Source: an uncultured Clostridia bacterium
Lineage (GTDB): Bacteria; Bacillota; Clostridia; Christensenellales; Aristaeellaceae
NCBI GenBank assembly: GCA_946543085.1
Contig: CAMNLM010000007.1
Location: forward strand, 1 to 37,667
Reading direction: 5' to 3'
DNA length: 37,667 nt
The notes below the pieces were generated by a model. The model did not search any database and was not told where the DNA came from. It worked only from the letters and a program-made list of their open reading frames with translations. This document shows, piece after piece, positions 24,114 to 31,698 of the stretch. Each line of letters begins with the position of its first letter. Position 1 is the first letter of the stretch. A program made the position numbers and the translations under genes.

Positions 24114-24502
24114 ACGCGTGCGCGCTGTGGGCTTTCAGCGCAGCGCAGGCGTCAGCGGCGGGGCGCTTTCTGGGACGCCTGATCCTGCTCTCTGAGGAGC
24201 GGCGGGCGCGTTCGCGCTCCTCCAGCAGCCGTGCCCTTCTTGTGCCAAAGAGCCGGACTTCGGGTCGAAAAAGCTCGAATCGAAAGCGTGCCGGACACGC
24301 TCAATCTGCATCCGACACGCCTGCGCGGGCCAGGAGATTCGGACGGGGGCGCTCAAATGCGGTCTCCTGACGATTATGCTGTTTCACTGATTTCTCTCCA
24401 TATCGCCCCGTGAAAGGGCTGCTGTCCGATGGAAACGCGCTCATGGCGTCCGGGCAAAGGCTCTCTGAGACTGATTGCGAGGCCCCTTCTCCCAGGCTGG
24501 CC
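24114..24502. other. Gene-free stretch between GH43 and the AraC regulator
   Basis: No credible gene is seen here; ORFs present run through the terminator or have poor composition. The only clear structure is a perfect hairpin at 24194-24222 (GAGGAGCG/CGCTCCTC with an inner GCGCG/CGCGC), which could limit read-through from the regulator gene on the minus strand. Confidence 0.5.
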
Positions 24503-25435
24503 TCAGAAGATCGACGCCGTCGTGCTCGGCATGAGGATGGTTCCGTAGATCGCGCGGAACTGCGTCGGCGTGCAGTTCTTGTGCTCCCTGAACACCCGGT
24601 TGAACGTCGCCGTGCTGTTGAAGCCGCTCGCGCTCGCCACGGTCTGGATCGGCTGGTCGGTGCGCACGAGCAGGTCCACCGCAACGTTCAGGCGCTTCCG
24701 CGTCAGGTAATCCGTGAAGGAATACCCCGTGAAGCTCTTGAAGATCCGGGAGAAATAGTACTTCGAGAAGCCTGCGAAGGCCGCGATCTCGTCGAGGCTG
24801 ATTTCATCCATGTAGTGCTCGTTGATGTAGGTGATGGCGCTGTTGATGATCGGGGAGTCGATCCGGTGCCGCACGGCCTGGGCGCTGGGCGACACGCTGC
24901 GCAGGTATTCCCGGCCCAGCAGGGCGTACAGCCGCAGGATGTACCCGTAGCACTGGGTGTTCCACATCGGCTCGCGCCGCCCGTAGCAGGCGATCAGCTC
25001 CCGCAGCAGGGCGGTGGCCTCCGCGCGCAGCGGGGTGTCCGTGTCGAGATAGATCGGCTCCTGCATCATGGCCGCGATGGCGGGGATGTCCCGCAGGGTC
25101 ATCAGCGGGTTCGGCTCGAAGAGGATCAGGTGGCGCGAGGTCTCCGCCGTCTCGGTCAGCGCGTGCGGGCAGCCGGAGGGCACGATCAGGATCTCGCCGG
25201 GCTGCACCTGGAAGGACTTATCCGTCAGCTGGTAGATCGAGACGCCCTGGCGGGGCATGATGATCTCGATGGCCGAGTGCGTGTGGTTGTCGTAGTGCGC
25301 CGCGACGTCGGATTCCCAGATGCGGATCGAGGAGTGGTCGACGTAGGTGATGTATTCCTGACGTCCCTTCAGGATGCGGAAACCATCGGGAAAGCGACTG
25401 TTGGCGGAGGCAGGCTCCGCCTGTTTTTTGGGCAT
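24503..25435 (-). CDS. AraC-family transcriptional regulator with cupin sensor domain
   Basis: The 310-residue regulator has an N-terminal cupin sugar-sensing domain (about residues 20-130: HTHSAIEIIMPRQG, FQVQPGEILIVPSGCPH) and two C-terminal helix-turn-helix units in the last 100 residues (ISLDEIAAFAGFSKYYFSRIF and IQTVASASGFNSTATFNRVF). Such proteins usually activate neighbouring sugar genes when their ligand is bound. ATG 25435 is chosen because AAAGGAGG lies eight bases upstream; a TTG 30 bases earlier is in frame but has no such site. It sits between the esterase/GH operon and the LplB/YtcP permease genes and probably controls one or both. Confidence 0.92.
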   Translation of the reverse strand: MPKKQAEPASANSRFPDGFRILKGRQEYITYVDHSSIRIWESDVAAHYDNHTHSAIEIIMPRQGVSIYQLTDKSFQVQPGEILIVPSGCPHALTETAETSRHLILFEPNPLMTLRDIPAIAAMMQEPIYLDTDTPLRAEATALLRELIACYGRREPMWNTQCYGYILRLYALLGREYLRSVSPSAQAVRHRIDSPIINSAITYINEHYMDEISLDEIAAFAGFSKYYFSRIFKSFTGYSFTDYLTRKRLNVAVDLLVRTDQPIQTVASASGFNSTATFNRVFREHKNCTPTQFRAIYGTILMPSTTASIF

Positions 25436-25561
25436 TTCCGCATCCTCCTTTGTAGGGTGAATCAAGGGATGTCTTCGGGACGGTTCCGGATGGGCGCAGT
25501 TCGCGTCCCCCGTTCACGGAAAACGGGGCGGCGAAGGGGCGCAGGGGGTTCGGAGCGCCCG

Positions 25562-25586
25562 GAAAACTCCCCAGTGGGGAGTTTTC
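25562..25586 (-). terminator. Terminator of the Lpl-type importer operon
   Basis: A perfect 11-bp stem GAAAACTCCCC/GGGGAGTTTTC with a three-base loop, ending in TTTTC on both strands. It lies about 100 bases after the last permease gene. Confidence 0.8.
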
Positions 25587-25618
25587 AGCGCAGAACGGGC
25601 GGCAGCCCTGGACCGATC

Positions 25619-25658
25619 GCAAAGCCCCCTGCCCGCGCCCGCAGGCGCGGAATCCCCC
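25619..25658. repeat. Short hairpin repeat, copy 1
   Basis: GCAAAGCCCCCTG, a hairpin CGCGCC-CGCA-GGCGCG, and GAATCCCCC. A second copy at 36304-36342 has the stem CACGCC/GGCGTG, so two paired positions changed together. Confidence 0.65.
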
Positions 25659-25684
25659 GCTGCCAGGCAGGCGATGAAGGAATC

Positions 25685-26602
25685 TTATCCCTTCACGCTG
25701 CCCAGCGCCATGCCGGTGACAAAGTACTTCTGCAGGAAGGGGTAAACGATCAGGATCGGCACAGCCGACACCACGGAGATCGCGGAGCGCACTGTGATCG
25801 GCGCGACCCTCGAGGCGCTCGCGAGCGCGTCGGCGGTGGAGTTCGCGGCGTTGGAGCTGTTCTGCGTGGTGGCCAGCTTCATGCGCAGCAGATACTGCAG
25901 GGTGTAGAGGTTCTTCTTGCTGCCGTTGTAGAGGTAGGTGTCGAACCAGGAGTTCCAACTGCCGACGGCCACGAACAGGGCGACCGTCGCCATGACCGGC
26001 AGGCACAGCGGCAGGATGATCTGGAAGAACGCGCGCAGGTCGCCTGCGCCATCGATCCGGGCGGACTCCACAAGCGCCTCCGGCAGACCGAGAATGTAGG
26101 TGCGGATCACGATCATGTTAAAGCAGGAGAACATAGTCGGGATGATATACACCCAGTAGGACTTGGAGAGCTTCAGAGTGGTGGAAATCAGCAGGTAGTT
26201 CGGGATGAGGCCCGCGTTGACGTACATGGTCAGCACCAGCACGGTGGTGATGAATTTCCGGAGCACGTACTCCTTGCGGCTGAGCGCGTAGGCGAGCATC
26301 GAGGTCCAGAAGAGGTTCAGCAGGGTGGTGATGACCGTCTTGGACAGGGAGATCCAGAAGGCCTGATAGACGGCCTTGTCCGCCAGGAGCTCCTTGTACG
26401 CGTCGGTGGAGAAGACGCGGGGCCAGATGCCAATGCCGCCCTTCACGGCGTCCATGCCGTCGTTGAAGGAATAGGCCAGGGTGTTGAGCACGGGGAAGAG
26501 GGTGACGAACATCAGCAGGCACAGGATGATCGTGTTGACGATGGGGAACGCGATATCCCGTCTCTTCTTGTTTTTCTTCACATGCAGGTTTGCAGCTGTC
26601 AC
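25685..26602 (-). CDS. Sugar ABC transporter permease, YtcP/LplC type
   Basis: The 305-residue permease has about six membrane spans and the EAA-loop sequence ESARIDGAGDLRAFFQIILPL that docks the ATPase. The order MalG/YtcP-like is shown by NTLAYSFNDGMDAVKG near the N-terminus and the C-terminal FVTGMALGSVKG. In Paenibacillus and related bacteria, LplA-LplB-YtcP systems import aldouronates next to a GH67 gene, as here. GTG 26602 is the start, seven bases after GGGAGGG. It forms an operon with the LplB-like gene (18 bases upstream) and the binding protein. No ATPase gene is in the operon. Confidence 0.93.
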   Translation of the reverse strand: MTAANLHVKKNKKRRDIAFPIVNTIILCLLMFVTLFPVLNTLAYSFNDGMDAVKGGIGIWPRVFSTDAYKELLADKAVYQAFWISLSKTVITTLLNLFWTSMLAYALSRKEYVLRKFITTVLVLTMYVNAGLIPNYLLISTTLKLSKSYWVYIIPTMFSCFNMIVIRTYILGLPEALVESARIDGAGDLRAFFQIILPLCLPVMATVALFVAVGSWNSWFDTYLYNGSKKNLYTLQYLLRMKLATTQNSSNAANSTADALASASRVAPITVRSAISVVSAVPILIVYPFLQKYFVTGMALGSVKG

Positions 26603-26620
26603 AGGATAACCCTCCCTTCG

Positions 26621-27586
26621 TCAAATCAGTGTGTCTTCGTCCAGCGCTTGGGCAATCTTGTTGGCGCCGAAGAGCAGAATGATGCCGACCACGCTCTTGA
26701 ACATGCCGGCGGCTGTGCCGTAGGCATAGTGCGGCTTGGAGCTGCCAAAGGAATAGATCAGGGCGAACACGTCGATCGTGTCAGAATACTTCATCGTCAG
26801 GCCGGAGCGCAGCAGGTACTGAATCTCGAAGCCAGCCTCCATCAGGTGGCCGATGTTCATGATCAGCAGCACCATGAAGGTGGACTTGATGCCGGGCAGG
26901 GTGACGTGCAGGATGCGCTGGAAGCGGCCAGCGCCGTCGATGGACGCTGCCTCATAGAGGCAGGGGTCGATGGAGGTCATGGCGGCGATGTAGATGATCG
27001 TGTTCCAGCCGACCTCTTTCCAGACATTGATCACGCCGACCAGCCACCAGAAGTACTCGCCTTTGCCCAGAAAGAAGATCGGCTCCTTGGCCAGATGCAG
27101 GGAGACGAGCAGCTGGTTGATCGGGCCGTTGCTGGCGAAGATGTTCTGCGCCATGCTGACGACGATGACCATGCTCAGAAAGTGGGGCAGGTAGGTCACG
27201 GTCTGCACCGTGCGTTTGAAAGCGCGGTTGCGCACCTCGTTGAGCAGCACGGCCAGCAACACGGCGGACACAGTGCCCAGCACGAGGTTGATCACGCTCA
27301 TGGCCAGCGTGTTGCGGATGGCGAGGCGGAAGTCCTCGCGGCCGAACAGAAACTTGAAGTTATCCAGTCCGACCCACGGGCTGCCCGCCAGACCCTTCTT
27401 GGGCTGATAATCCTGGAAGGCTGTGAGCCAGCCCCACAGGGGGCCGTAGTTGAACAGCAGGACATACAGGAGCATTGGCACCGACATGATCATCAGCTGC
27501 CACTGCCGACCGAGCCTCTGGAAGAATCCTGCTTTCTTTTTGGGCGTCAACGCTTTGGGGGACTGCGCCTTGGTGACCGTGCTCAT
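26621..27586 (-). CDS. Sugar ABC transporter permease, LplB type
   Basis: The 321-residue permease has an N-terminal cytoplasmic tail rich in Lys, then six or so spans with LLFNYGPLWGWLTAFQDYQPKKG, the AVLLNEVRNRAFKRTVQTVTYLPHF segment and the EAA motif EAASIDGAGRFQRILHVTLP. These are typical of the LplB group. ATG 27586 is preferred over an in-frame TTG at 27607, which overlaps the AAAGGAG site; the remaining spacing of 11 bases is long. It lies between the YtcP-like permease and the binding protein, whose gene is separated by two stem-loops. Confidence 0.92.
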   Translation of the reverse strand: MSTVTKAQSPKALTPKKKAGFFQRLGRQWQLMIMSVPMLLYVLLFNYGPLWGWLTAFQDYQPKKGLAGSPWVGLDNFKFLFGREDFRLAIRNTLAMSVINLVLGTVSAVLLAVLLNEVRNRAFKRTVQTVTYLPHFLSMVIVVSMAQNIFASNGPINQLLVSLHLAKEPIFFLGKGEYFWWLVGVINVWKEVGWNTIIYIAAMTSIDPCLYEAASIDGAGRFQRILHVTLPGIKSTFMVLLIMNIGHLMEAGFEIQYLLRSGLTMKYSDTIDVFALIYSFGSSKPHYAYGTAAGMFKSVVGIILLFGANKIAQALDEDTLI

Positions 27587-27623
27587 GAGCCGCGCCGCTC
27601 CTTTCAAAGACTTTCAAAGAAAT

Positions 27624-27670
27624 TCAAGGGGAGAGATTGCTCCCTCCCCTTGATAACGGGTCTGTTATCA
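27624..27670 (-). promoter_or_regulatory. Two stem-loops between the binding protein and permease genes
   Basis: On the minus strand the first hairpin, TGATAAC/GTTATCA (27651-27670), spans the stop codon. The second, TCAAGGGGAG/CTCCCCTTGA (27624-27653), is a perfect 10-bp stem with a ten-base loop; the two overlap by a few bases and cannot form together in full. No full T-tract follows, so partial termination or protection of the upstream message is likely. Confidence 0.7.
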
Positions 27671-29311
27671 GTTGGTCGCCTGCTCAACAAGCTTCAGGAC
27701 TTGCTCCTGCATGAAGTTGGTGTACACGGTGGCGCTGGGAGTGATCTCAGCCACGAAGGCGTCCCAGTTCGCGTCCAGCTCGGCAGGATCGCAGGTGATG
27801 ATGGTGGGCAGCCAGCGATCCTGGATGGCCAGGAAATCGTTGTAGTCGATGTCGATGGGGGCCTTGTCGATCTGCCAGGCCTCGCCGTAGGGAGCGAGCT
27901 CGATCGGAGGATTGAAGAAGTCGGCGGGCTTCTTCACGCCGCAGGCGCTGTAGAATTCCTTGTCGTAGTCGCTCATCTGCTCAAAGTAGATCTCGGGCTG
28001 GTTGCCGGGATCCCAGGCATTGCCGTCGTCCATGGTGCCCTGCTTCTTGGGCATGGATTCCCAGATGGCCTTGGCCTGGTTGGCGCGCTGCCACTGAGCG
28101 TCGGAGCGGTTGACGTACTGCTCGCGGGTCATCAGCATGCGGCCGTTCTCCACGGAGTAGTCCTCACCCTCGAAGCCCCACTGCAGGGTCTTCTGCCATT
28201 CGTCGGAGAGCAGGGTTTCCATCAGCTGCACCATGCGCTCGGGATACTTGCAGCTGGTGGAGATGCCGAAGCCGCGGTCCTTGTTCATGACGGTGCCGTT
28301 GAGGTAGTGCTCCTCGATGACCTTGCCGTCCACGTACTCGGGGTCATACACCAGGGGCAGAGCCAGGTAGGTGTTGGCATACATGCCGGAGGTCTCCAGA
28401 GAGGCGGTGGCGGTGCCGAAGTCCCAGGTCTGGTCGAACATGCCCAGCACGGTGCCGTTGGACAGGGCCGCGATGTACTGGTCATAGTTCATGACGAAAG
28501 TGTCCTTGCTGATGAGGCCCTTATGATATTCCTCGTTCAGCTTGGCATAGTAGGCCTTGGCATAGGGCTTGTCGATGAAGGTCTCGGTGTGGAAGCCAGG
28601 ATCGTTCACGTCGATCAGCACTTCGCCGTCGTTCGGGCGGCCCATCAGGTGCTGCACGGGGTTGATCAGGCAGAAGTGGCGCCAGCCCTCGCACAGGATG
28701 GCGAAGCCCTGGTAAGGTGTGCCGTCAGGGGTGGTGGGATTCTCAGCCAGGAAGCGCTCGATCAGGTCGAAGTACTCGTTCAGGGTCTTCGGCACCTGGT
28801 AGTTGTTCCAGGCGATGACCTGCTTCTGGATGAAGAAGGCGGGGCCGTTGCAGTAGTTCTGGATCTGGTCGTTGTAGTTGATGCCGTAGTTTGGGATGAT
28901 GTACAGCTTGCCGTCGTCGGTGGTCAGCTGCTTGATGCGGTCGTTGGTGTAGATGTGCTTATAGAGGTTCGGAGTCTTCTCCTCGCTGATATAGGGCAGC
29001 AGGTCGATCAGAACCTCGGCGTTCTCCAGGGTCTCGGCACTGTTGCCGCCGTCGAACAGGTCCGGATACACGTCGTCGGCGATCTTGAGGCCCAGGGTCT
29101 CGTCCAGGTTGCCAGCCAGGAACTCGATCTCAAACTTGATGCCGAGTTCGTCTTCGATCTTCTTGTAGATCTTGTTGTCTTCCGTAGGCTGGTCGCCGGG
29201 ATCACCGCGGAACACGGTGACGGTGATGGGCTCCGCGCCTTCCGCCAGGGCCATGGGCACCAGCGAGAGGATCAGGCACAGGGTGAGAAGAATCGCAATG
29301 AACTTCTTCAT
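27668..29311 (-). CDS. LplA-type extracellular solute-binding protein (probable aldouronate binder)
   Basis: A 547-residue exported binding protein with a signal peptide (MKKFIAILLTLCLILSLVPM, cleavage near ALA/EGA); there is no lipobox cysteine at the expected place, although most Bacillota relatives are lipoproteins. The first mature strand TVTVFRGDPGD and the DELGIKFEIEFLAG, YPDLFDGG and RMVQLMETLLSDE segments are typical of the LplA group. Its operon with LplB/YtcP and its proximity to GH67 suggest that it binds aldotetraouronate-like oligosaccharides. AAGGAGG is upstream of ATG 29311 and a TATAAT -10 box lies about 50 bases before it. It is the first gene of the operon. Confidence 0.92.
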   Translation of the reverse strand: MKKFIAILLTLCLILSLVPMALAEGAEPITVTVFRGDPGDQPTEDNKIYKKIEDELGIKFEIEFLAGNLDETLGLKIADDVYPDLFDGGNSAETLENAEVLIDLLPYISEEKTPNLYKHIYTNDRIKQLTTDDGKLYIIPNYGINYNDQIQNYCNGPAFFIQKQVIAWNNYQVPKTLNEYFDLIERFLAENPTTPDGTPYQGFAILCEGWRHFCLINPVQHLMGRPNDGEVLIDVNDPGFHTETFIDKPYAKAYYAKLNEEYHKGLISKDTFVMNYDQYIAALSNGTVLGMFDQTWDFGTATASLETSGMYANTYLALPLVYDPEYVDGKVIEEHYLNGTVMNKDRGFGISTSCKYPERMVQLMETLLSDEWQKTLQWGFEGEDYSVENGRMLMTREQYVNRSDAQWQRANQAKAIWESMPKKQGTMDDGNAWDPGNQPEIYFEQMSDYDKEFYSACGVKKPADFFNPPIELAPYGEAWQIDKAPIDIDYNDFLAIQDRWLPTIITCDPAELDANWDAFVAEITPSATVYTNFMQEQVLKLVEQATN

Positions 29312-29340
29312 GGTTTTGCCTCCTTATGGTTTTTTCGCGT

Positions 29341-29397
29341 CGAGTGCTGTACTCGTTGGTTGTATTATACACAGTATGAGACATGAATTCATCTCAT
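29341..29397 (-). promoter_or_regulatory. Promoter and operator-like sites of the Lpl-type operon
   Basis: A perfect TATAAT lies at 29364-29369 (minus strand). No good -35 box is present; instead a near-perfect inverted repeat (ATGAG, ATGAATTCAT, CTCAT; 29376-29397) occupies that region, fitting activator-dependent transcription. A second inverted repeat, CGAGT-GCTGT-ACTCG (29341-29355), lies in the leader. Confidence 0.65.
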
Positions 29398-29738
29398 CCG
29401 TTGCGCTTTTGCTTCTCAAATCTTGCGATTCAAGACCGTTTTGAAAGAGTCTTCGTTTTCTCCGCAAACTCCATTGGCGACCGCACCTCTTTCCGGCTGA
29501 AAATCCCTAAATTCCTTGATAGTTGATGTTCTGAAAGCCGGCGGCTTCCGCGTCCGGGAAATGAACGGACGTCTGATGTCAGCCCTCTGAACCACCGCAA
29601 AATTTGAGAACAATAGCAAAGGGCCCCCATCCGCCCGGCGGCTGAGAGCCCTCTGTGTCTTTCTGTATGGCCCTCATCCGTCGATGCGGGTGTTTTTCTT
29701 TCGCGGTTTGCTTTGGGAATGCCTGCGGCAAAGGCGGA
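29398..29738 (-). terminator. Gene-free stretch with a probable terminator of the second importer operon
   Basis: No credible gene lies here. At 29620-29652 the minus strand forms AGGGC/GCCCT enclosing CCGCC/GGCGG, followed by CTTTGCTATTGTT, a moderate terminator. A small inverted repeat TCTTG-CGATT-CAAGA is at 29421-29435. The 13-mer GTTTTGAAAGAGT near 29439 recurs near 34579 in the xylB leader. Confidence 0.4.
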
Positions 29739-30638
29739 TCAGCCCTTGACCGCGCCGGCGATGAAGCCCTCCTGGATCTTGCGGCTCAACAGGATGTAGA
29801 CGATCATCGTCGGGATGGTGGCGATGGCCAGGGCCGCGCCGACGGGACCCCAGTCCGTGGTGTGCTGGCCGACCAGCTGCTTGACGCCGACGGGCAGGGT
29901 GACGTACTCGCCCTTGCTGACGAAGATGGTGGCGAAGAGCAGCTCGTTCCAGCACTGCAGGAAGGTATAGATGCCGACGGTGGCCGTGGCGGGCATCATC
30001 AGCGGCAGGATCACCCGGCCGAAGATGCCCCACTCGGTGCAGCCGTCGAGGAAGGCGGCCTCGTCCAGGTCATAGGGGATGTCCCCCATGAAGCCCGCGC
30101 TGATCAGGATGCCCATGGACAGCGAGAAGGCCGCGTAGGGCACGATCAGGGCCGTGTAGGTATCCAGCAGCTTCAGCCGCGAGAGGATCAGGAACACGGG
30201 CACCAGGGCGGCGTGGATCGGGATGGTCAGGCCGAGCATGAAGAACTTGTTCATCATCTTCCGCCCCTTCCAGACCATGCGCGTCATCGCGTAGGTGGCC
30301 ATGAAGGCCGCCAGCAGCGTGATGACGATGGCCGAGGCCGAGACCACCAGGCTGTTGAGGAAATACCGCCCCATGTTGCCGGTGCGCAGCGCGCGGGTGT
30401 AGTTGCTCCAGCGCCATGTGCGCGGCAGGCCGATCATGTTGCGCGCCACGGGGATCTTCTCGCCCGCGTCGTCGTAGATGATGGCGCCGGCGTCGTCCTT
30501 CAGGTAGCCGCCGAAGATCTCGTCATTGTCCTTCAGGGAGAAGGTCATCATCCAGTACAGGGGGAACAGGTTGATCACAACCAGCACGAGCAGCGCCAGG
30601 TGAACCAGCGCCAGCTTCCAGGATTTCGCGCTCTTCAT
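29739..30638 (-). CDS. Sugar ABC transporter permease, MalG type
   Basis: The 299-residue permease has about six spans and the EAA motif DEAAFLDGCTEWGIFGRVILP, and ends FIAGAVKG as MalG-like proteins do. A loop near residues 40-70 (GGYLKDDAGAIIYDDAG) is extended and acidic compared with standard MalG. ATG 30638 overlaps the TGA of the upstream permease gene (ATGA), so translation is coupled; an earlier in-frame start would lie inside that gene and lacks support. It is the last gene of the second importer operon. Confidence 0.93.
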   Translation of the reverse strand: MKSAKSWKLALVHLALLVLVVINLFPLYWMMTFSLKDNDEIFGGYLKDDAGAIIYDDAGEKIPVARNMIGLPRTWRWSNYTRALRTGNMGRYFLNSLVVSASAIVITLLAAFMATYAMTRMVWKGRKMMNKFFMLGLTIPIHAALVPVFLILSRLKLLDTYTALIVPYAAFSLSMGILISAGFMGDIPYDLDEAAFLDGCTEWGIFGRVILPLMMPATATVGIYTFLQCWNELLFATIFVSKGEYVTLPVGVKQLVGQHTTDWGPVGAALAIATIPTMIVYILLSRKIQEGFIAGAVKG

Positions 30639-31603
30639 GCCACTTTCTCCCCCCTGTCCTTGAAGGCGAGGCTGATCAGCAGCGCAAACGCGAAGCACAG
30701 GATGATCAGCACCACGGCGATCGCGCTGCCCAGTCCGTAGCGGTTGTTGAGGAAGGTCAGCTTGTACATCAGGGTACTGGGCAGCTCAGCCCTGCGGGTG
30801 TCCTTCATCAGGGTGTAGATGAGGTCGAAGGATTTGAGCGAGCCGGTCACCGCGAAGATGACGCAGACCTTCAGGATGGGCTTGATGTAGGGAATCACGA
30901 TGTGGCGGTTGACCTGGCCCTCGGTGCAGCCGTCCAGCTGCGCGGCCTCGAGCAGATCCGCCGGAACGCCCTTGATGCCCGCGTACATCAGCAGCATGTG
31001 GTAGCCCACGTACTGCCAGAGGATCGGGATGAAGGCGGCGATGAGGGCGGTCTCCTTGTAGCCGGTCCACCCGCCCTTGAAGGGCATCTTGGTGGAATGG
31101 ATGTGGGAGGTGATCCAGCTGAAGACCTGCTCCTTGACACCCAGCGCGCCCAGGGCCGAGTTCAGCAGGCCGTCCGGCTCGTAGATATTCATCCACAGCT
31201 GGCCGATGATGACGGTGGAGATCAGCACGGGCATGAAATAGATGGACAGGTAGGCCCGCTCTCCCTTGATGCCCTTGCTGAGCTTGAGCGCGATGAGCAG
31301 CGCCAGGGGCAGCTGGATGAACACCGAGAGCGCGCCCAGCACCAGGGCGTTGATCAGGGCGTCGCCCATGTAGTTGACGTTGGCGAAGAGCGCGCCCTTG
31401 TCGTTGGTCAGCTGCCGGCTGAAGAGCTCGATGTAGTTGTTCAGGCCCACGAAGGTCATGTCGGCGCCTGAGATGGCCTTGAAGTCGTTCAGGCTGTAAT
31501 AGACCGACATGATGATGGGCGCGATGAGGATGCCGACGAACAGGATGAGACCCGGCAGCAGGAACGCGAGCACGCTCAGCCGGTATGACCATTTCTTCTT
31601 CAT
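30635..31603 (-). CDS. Sugar ABC transporter permease, MalF type
   Basis: The 322-residue permease starts MKKKWSYRLSVLAFLLPGLI and has about six spans. The EAA loop reads EAAQLDGCTEGQVNRHIVIP, sharing the DGCTE form with its partner. This is the membrane half that pairs with the MalG-type protein in CUT1 sugar importers. It follows the binding protein gene after a 95-base gap that contains a strong stem-loop. No ATPase gene is linked, so a shared MsmX/UgpC-like ATPase elsewhere probably powers both importers. Confidence 0.94.
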   Translation of the reverse strand: MKKKWSYRLSVLAFLLPGLILFVGILIAPIIMSVYYSLNDFKAISGADMTFVGLNNYIELFSRQLTNDKGALFANVNYMGDALINALVLGALSVFIQLPLALLIALKLSKGIKGERAYLSIYFMPVLISTVIIGQLWMNIYEPDGLLNSALGALGVKEQVFSWITSHIHSTKMPFKGGWTGYKETALIAAFIPILWQYVGYHMLLMYAGIKGVPADLLEAAQLDGCTEGQVNRHIVIPYIKPILKVCVIFAVTGSLKSFDLIYTLMKDTRRAELPSTLMYKLTFLNNRYGLGSAIAVVLIILCFAFALLISLAFKDRGEKVA

Positions 31604-31630
31604 CTTACGCAGTCCTTTTCAACAAAAGAG

Positions 31631-31673
31631 GGAGACGGCCCCTCGATGTGTTACCCCTCGGCGGGCCGTCTCC
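31631..31673 (-). promoter_or_regulatory. Strong stem-loop between the second binding protein and its permeases
   Basis: GGAGACGGCCC and GGGCCGTCTCC form a perfect 11-bp stem around a 21-base loop. On the minus strand it is followed by CTCTTTTGTT, so it resembles a leaky terminator that would leave the binding protein message in excess over the permeases. Confidence 0.75.
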
Positions 31674-31698
31674 GAATCAGCAAATCTGCTCGCAGATC

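Noticed and set aside
24041-24370. A 109-codon plus-strand frame after GH43
   Set aside because: It passes straight through the GH43 terminator and its composition (Arg/Ser runs) is not protein-like.
24114-24502. Possible tRNA or other RNA gene in the gap
   Set aside because: I looked for a cloverleaf with CCA-type acceptor and T-loop consensus and saw none; only a simple hairpin is present.
24410-29386. A very long open frame on the plus strand (1,658 codons)
   Set aside because: It runs antisense through the AraC, permease and binding-protein genes. Their frames contain family motifs and ribosome sites, while this frame has only His/Val/Gln-rich low-complexity sequence typical of antisense frames in GC-rich DNA.
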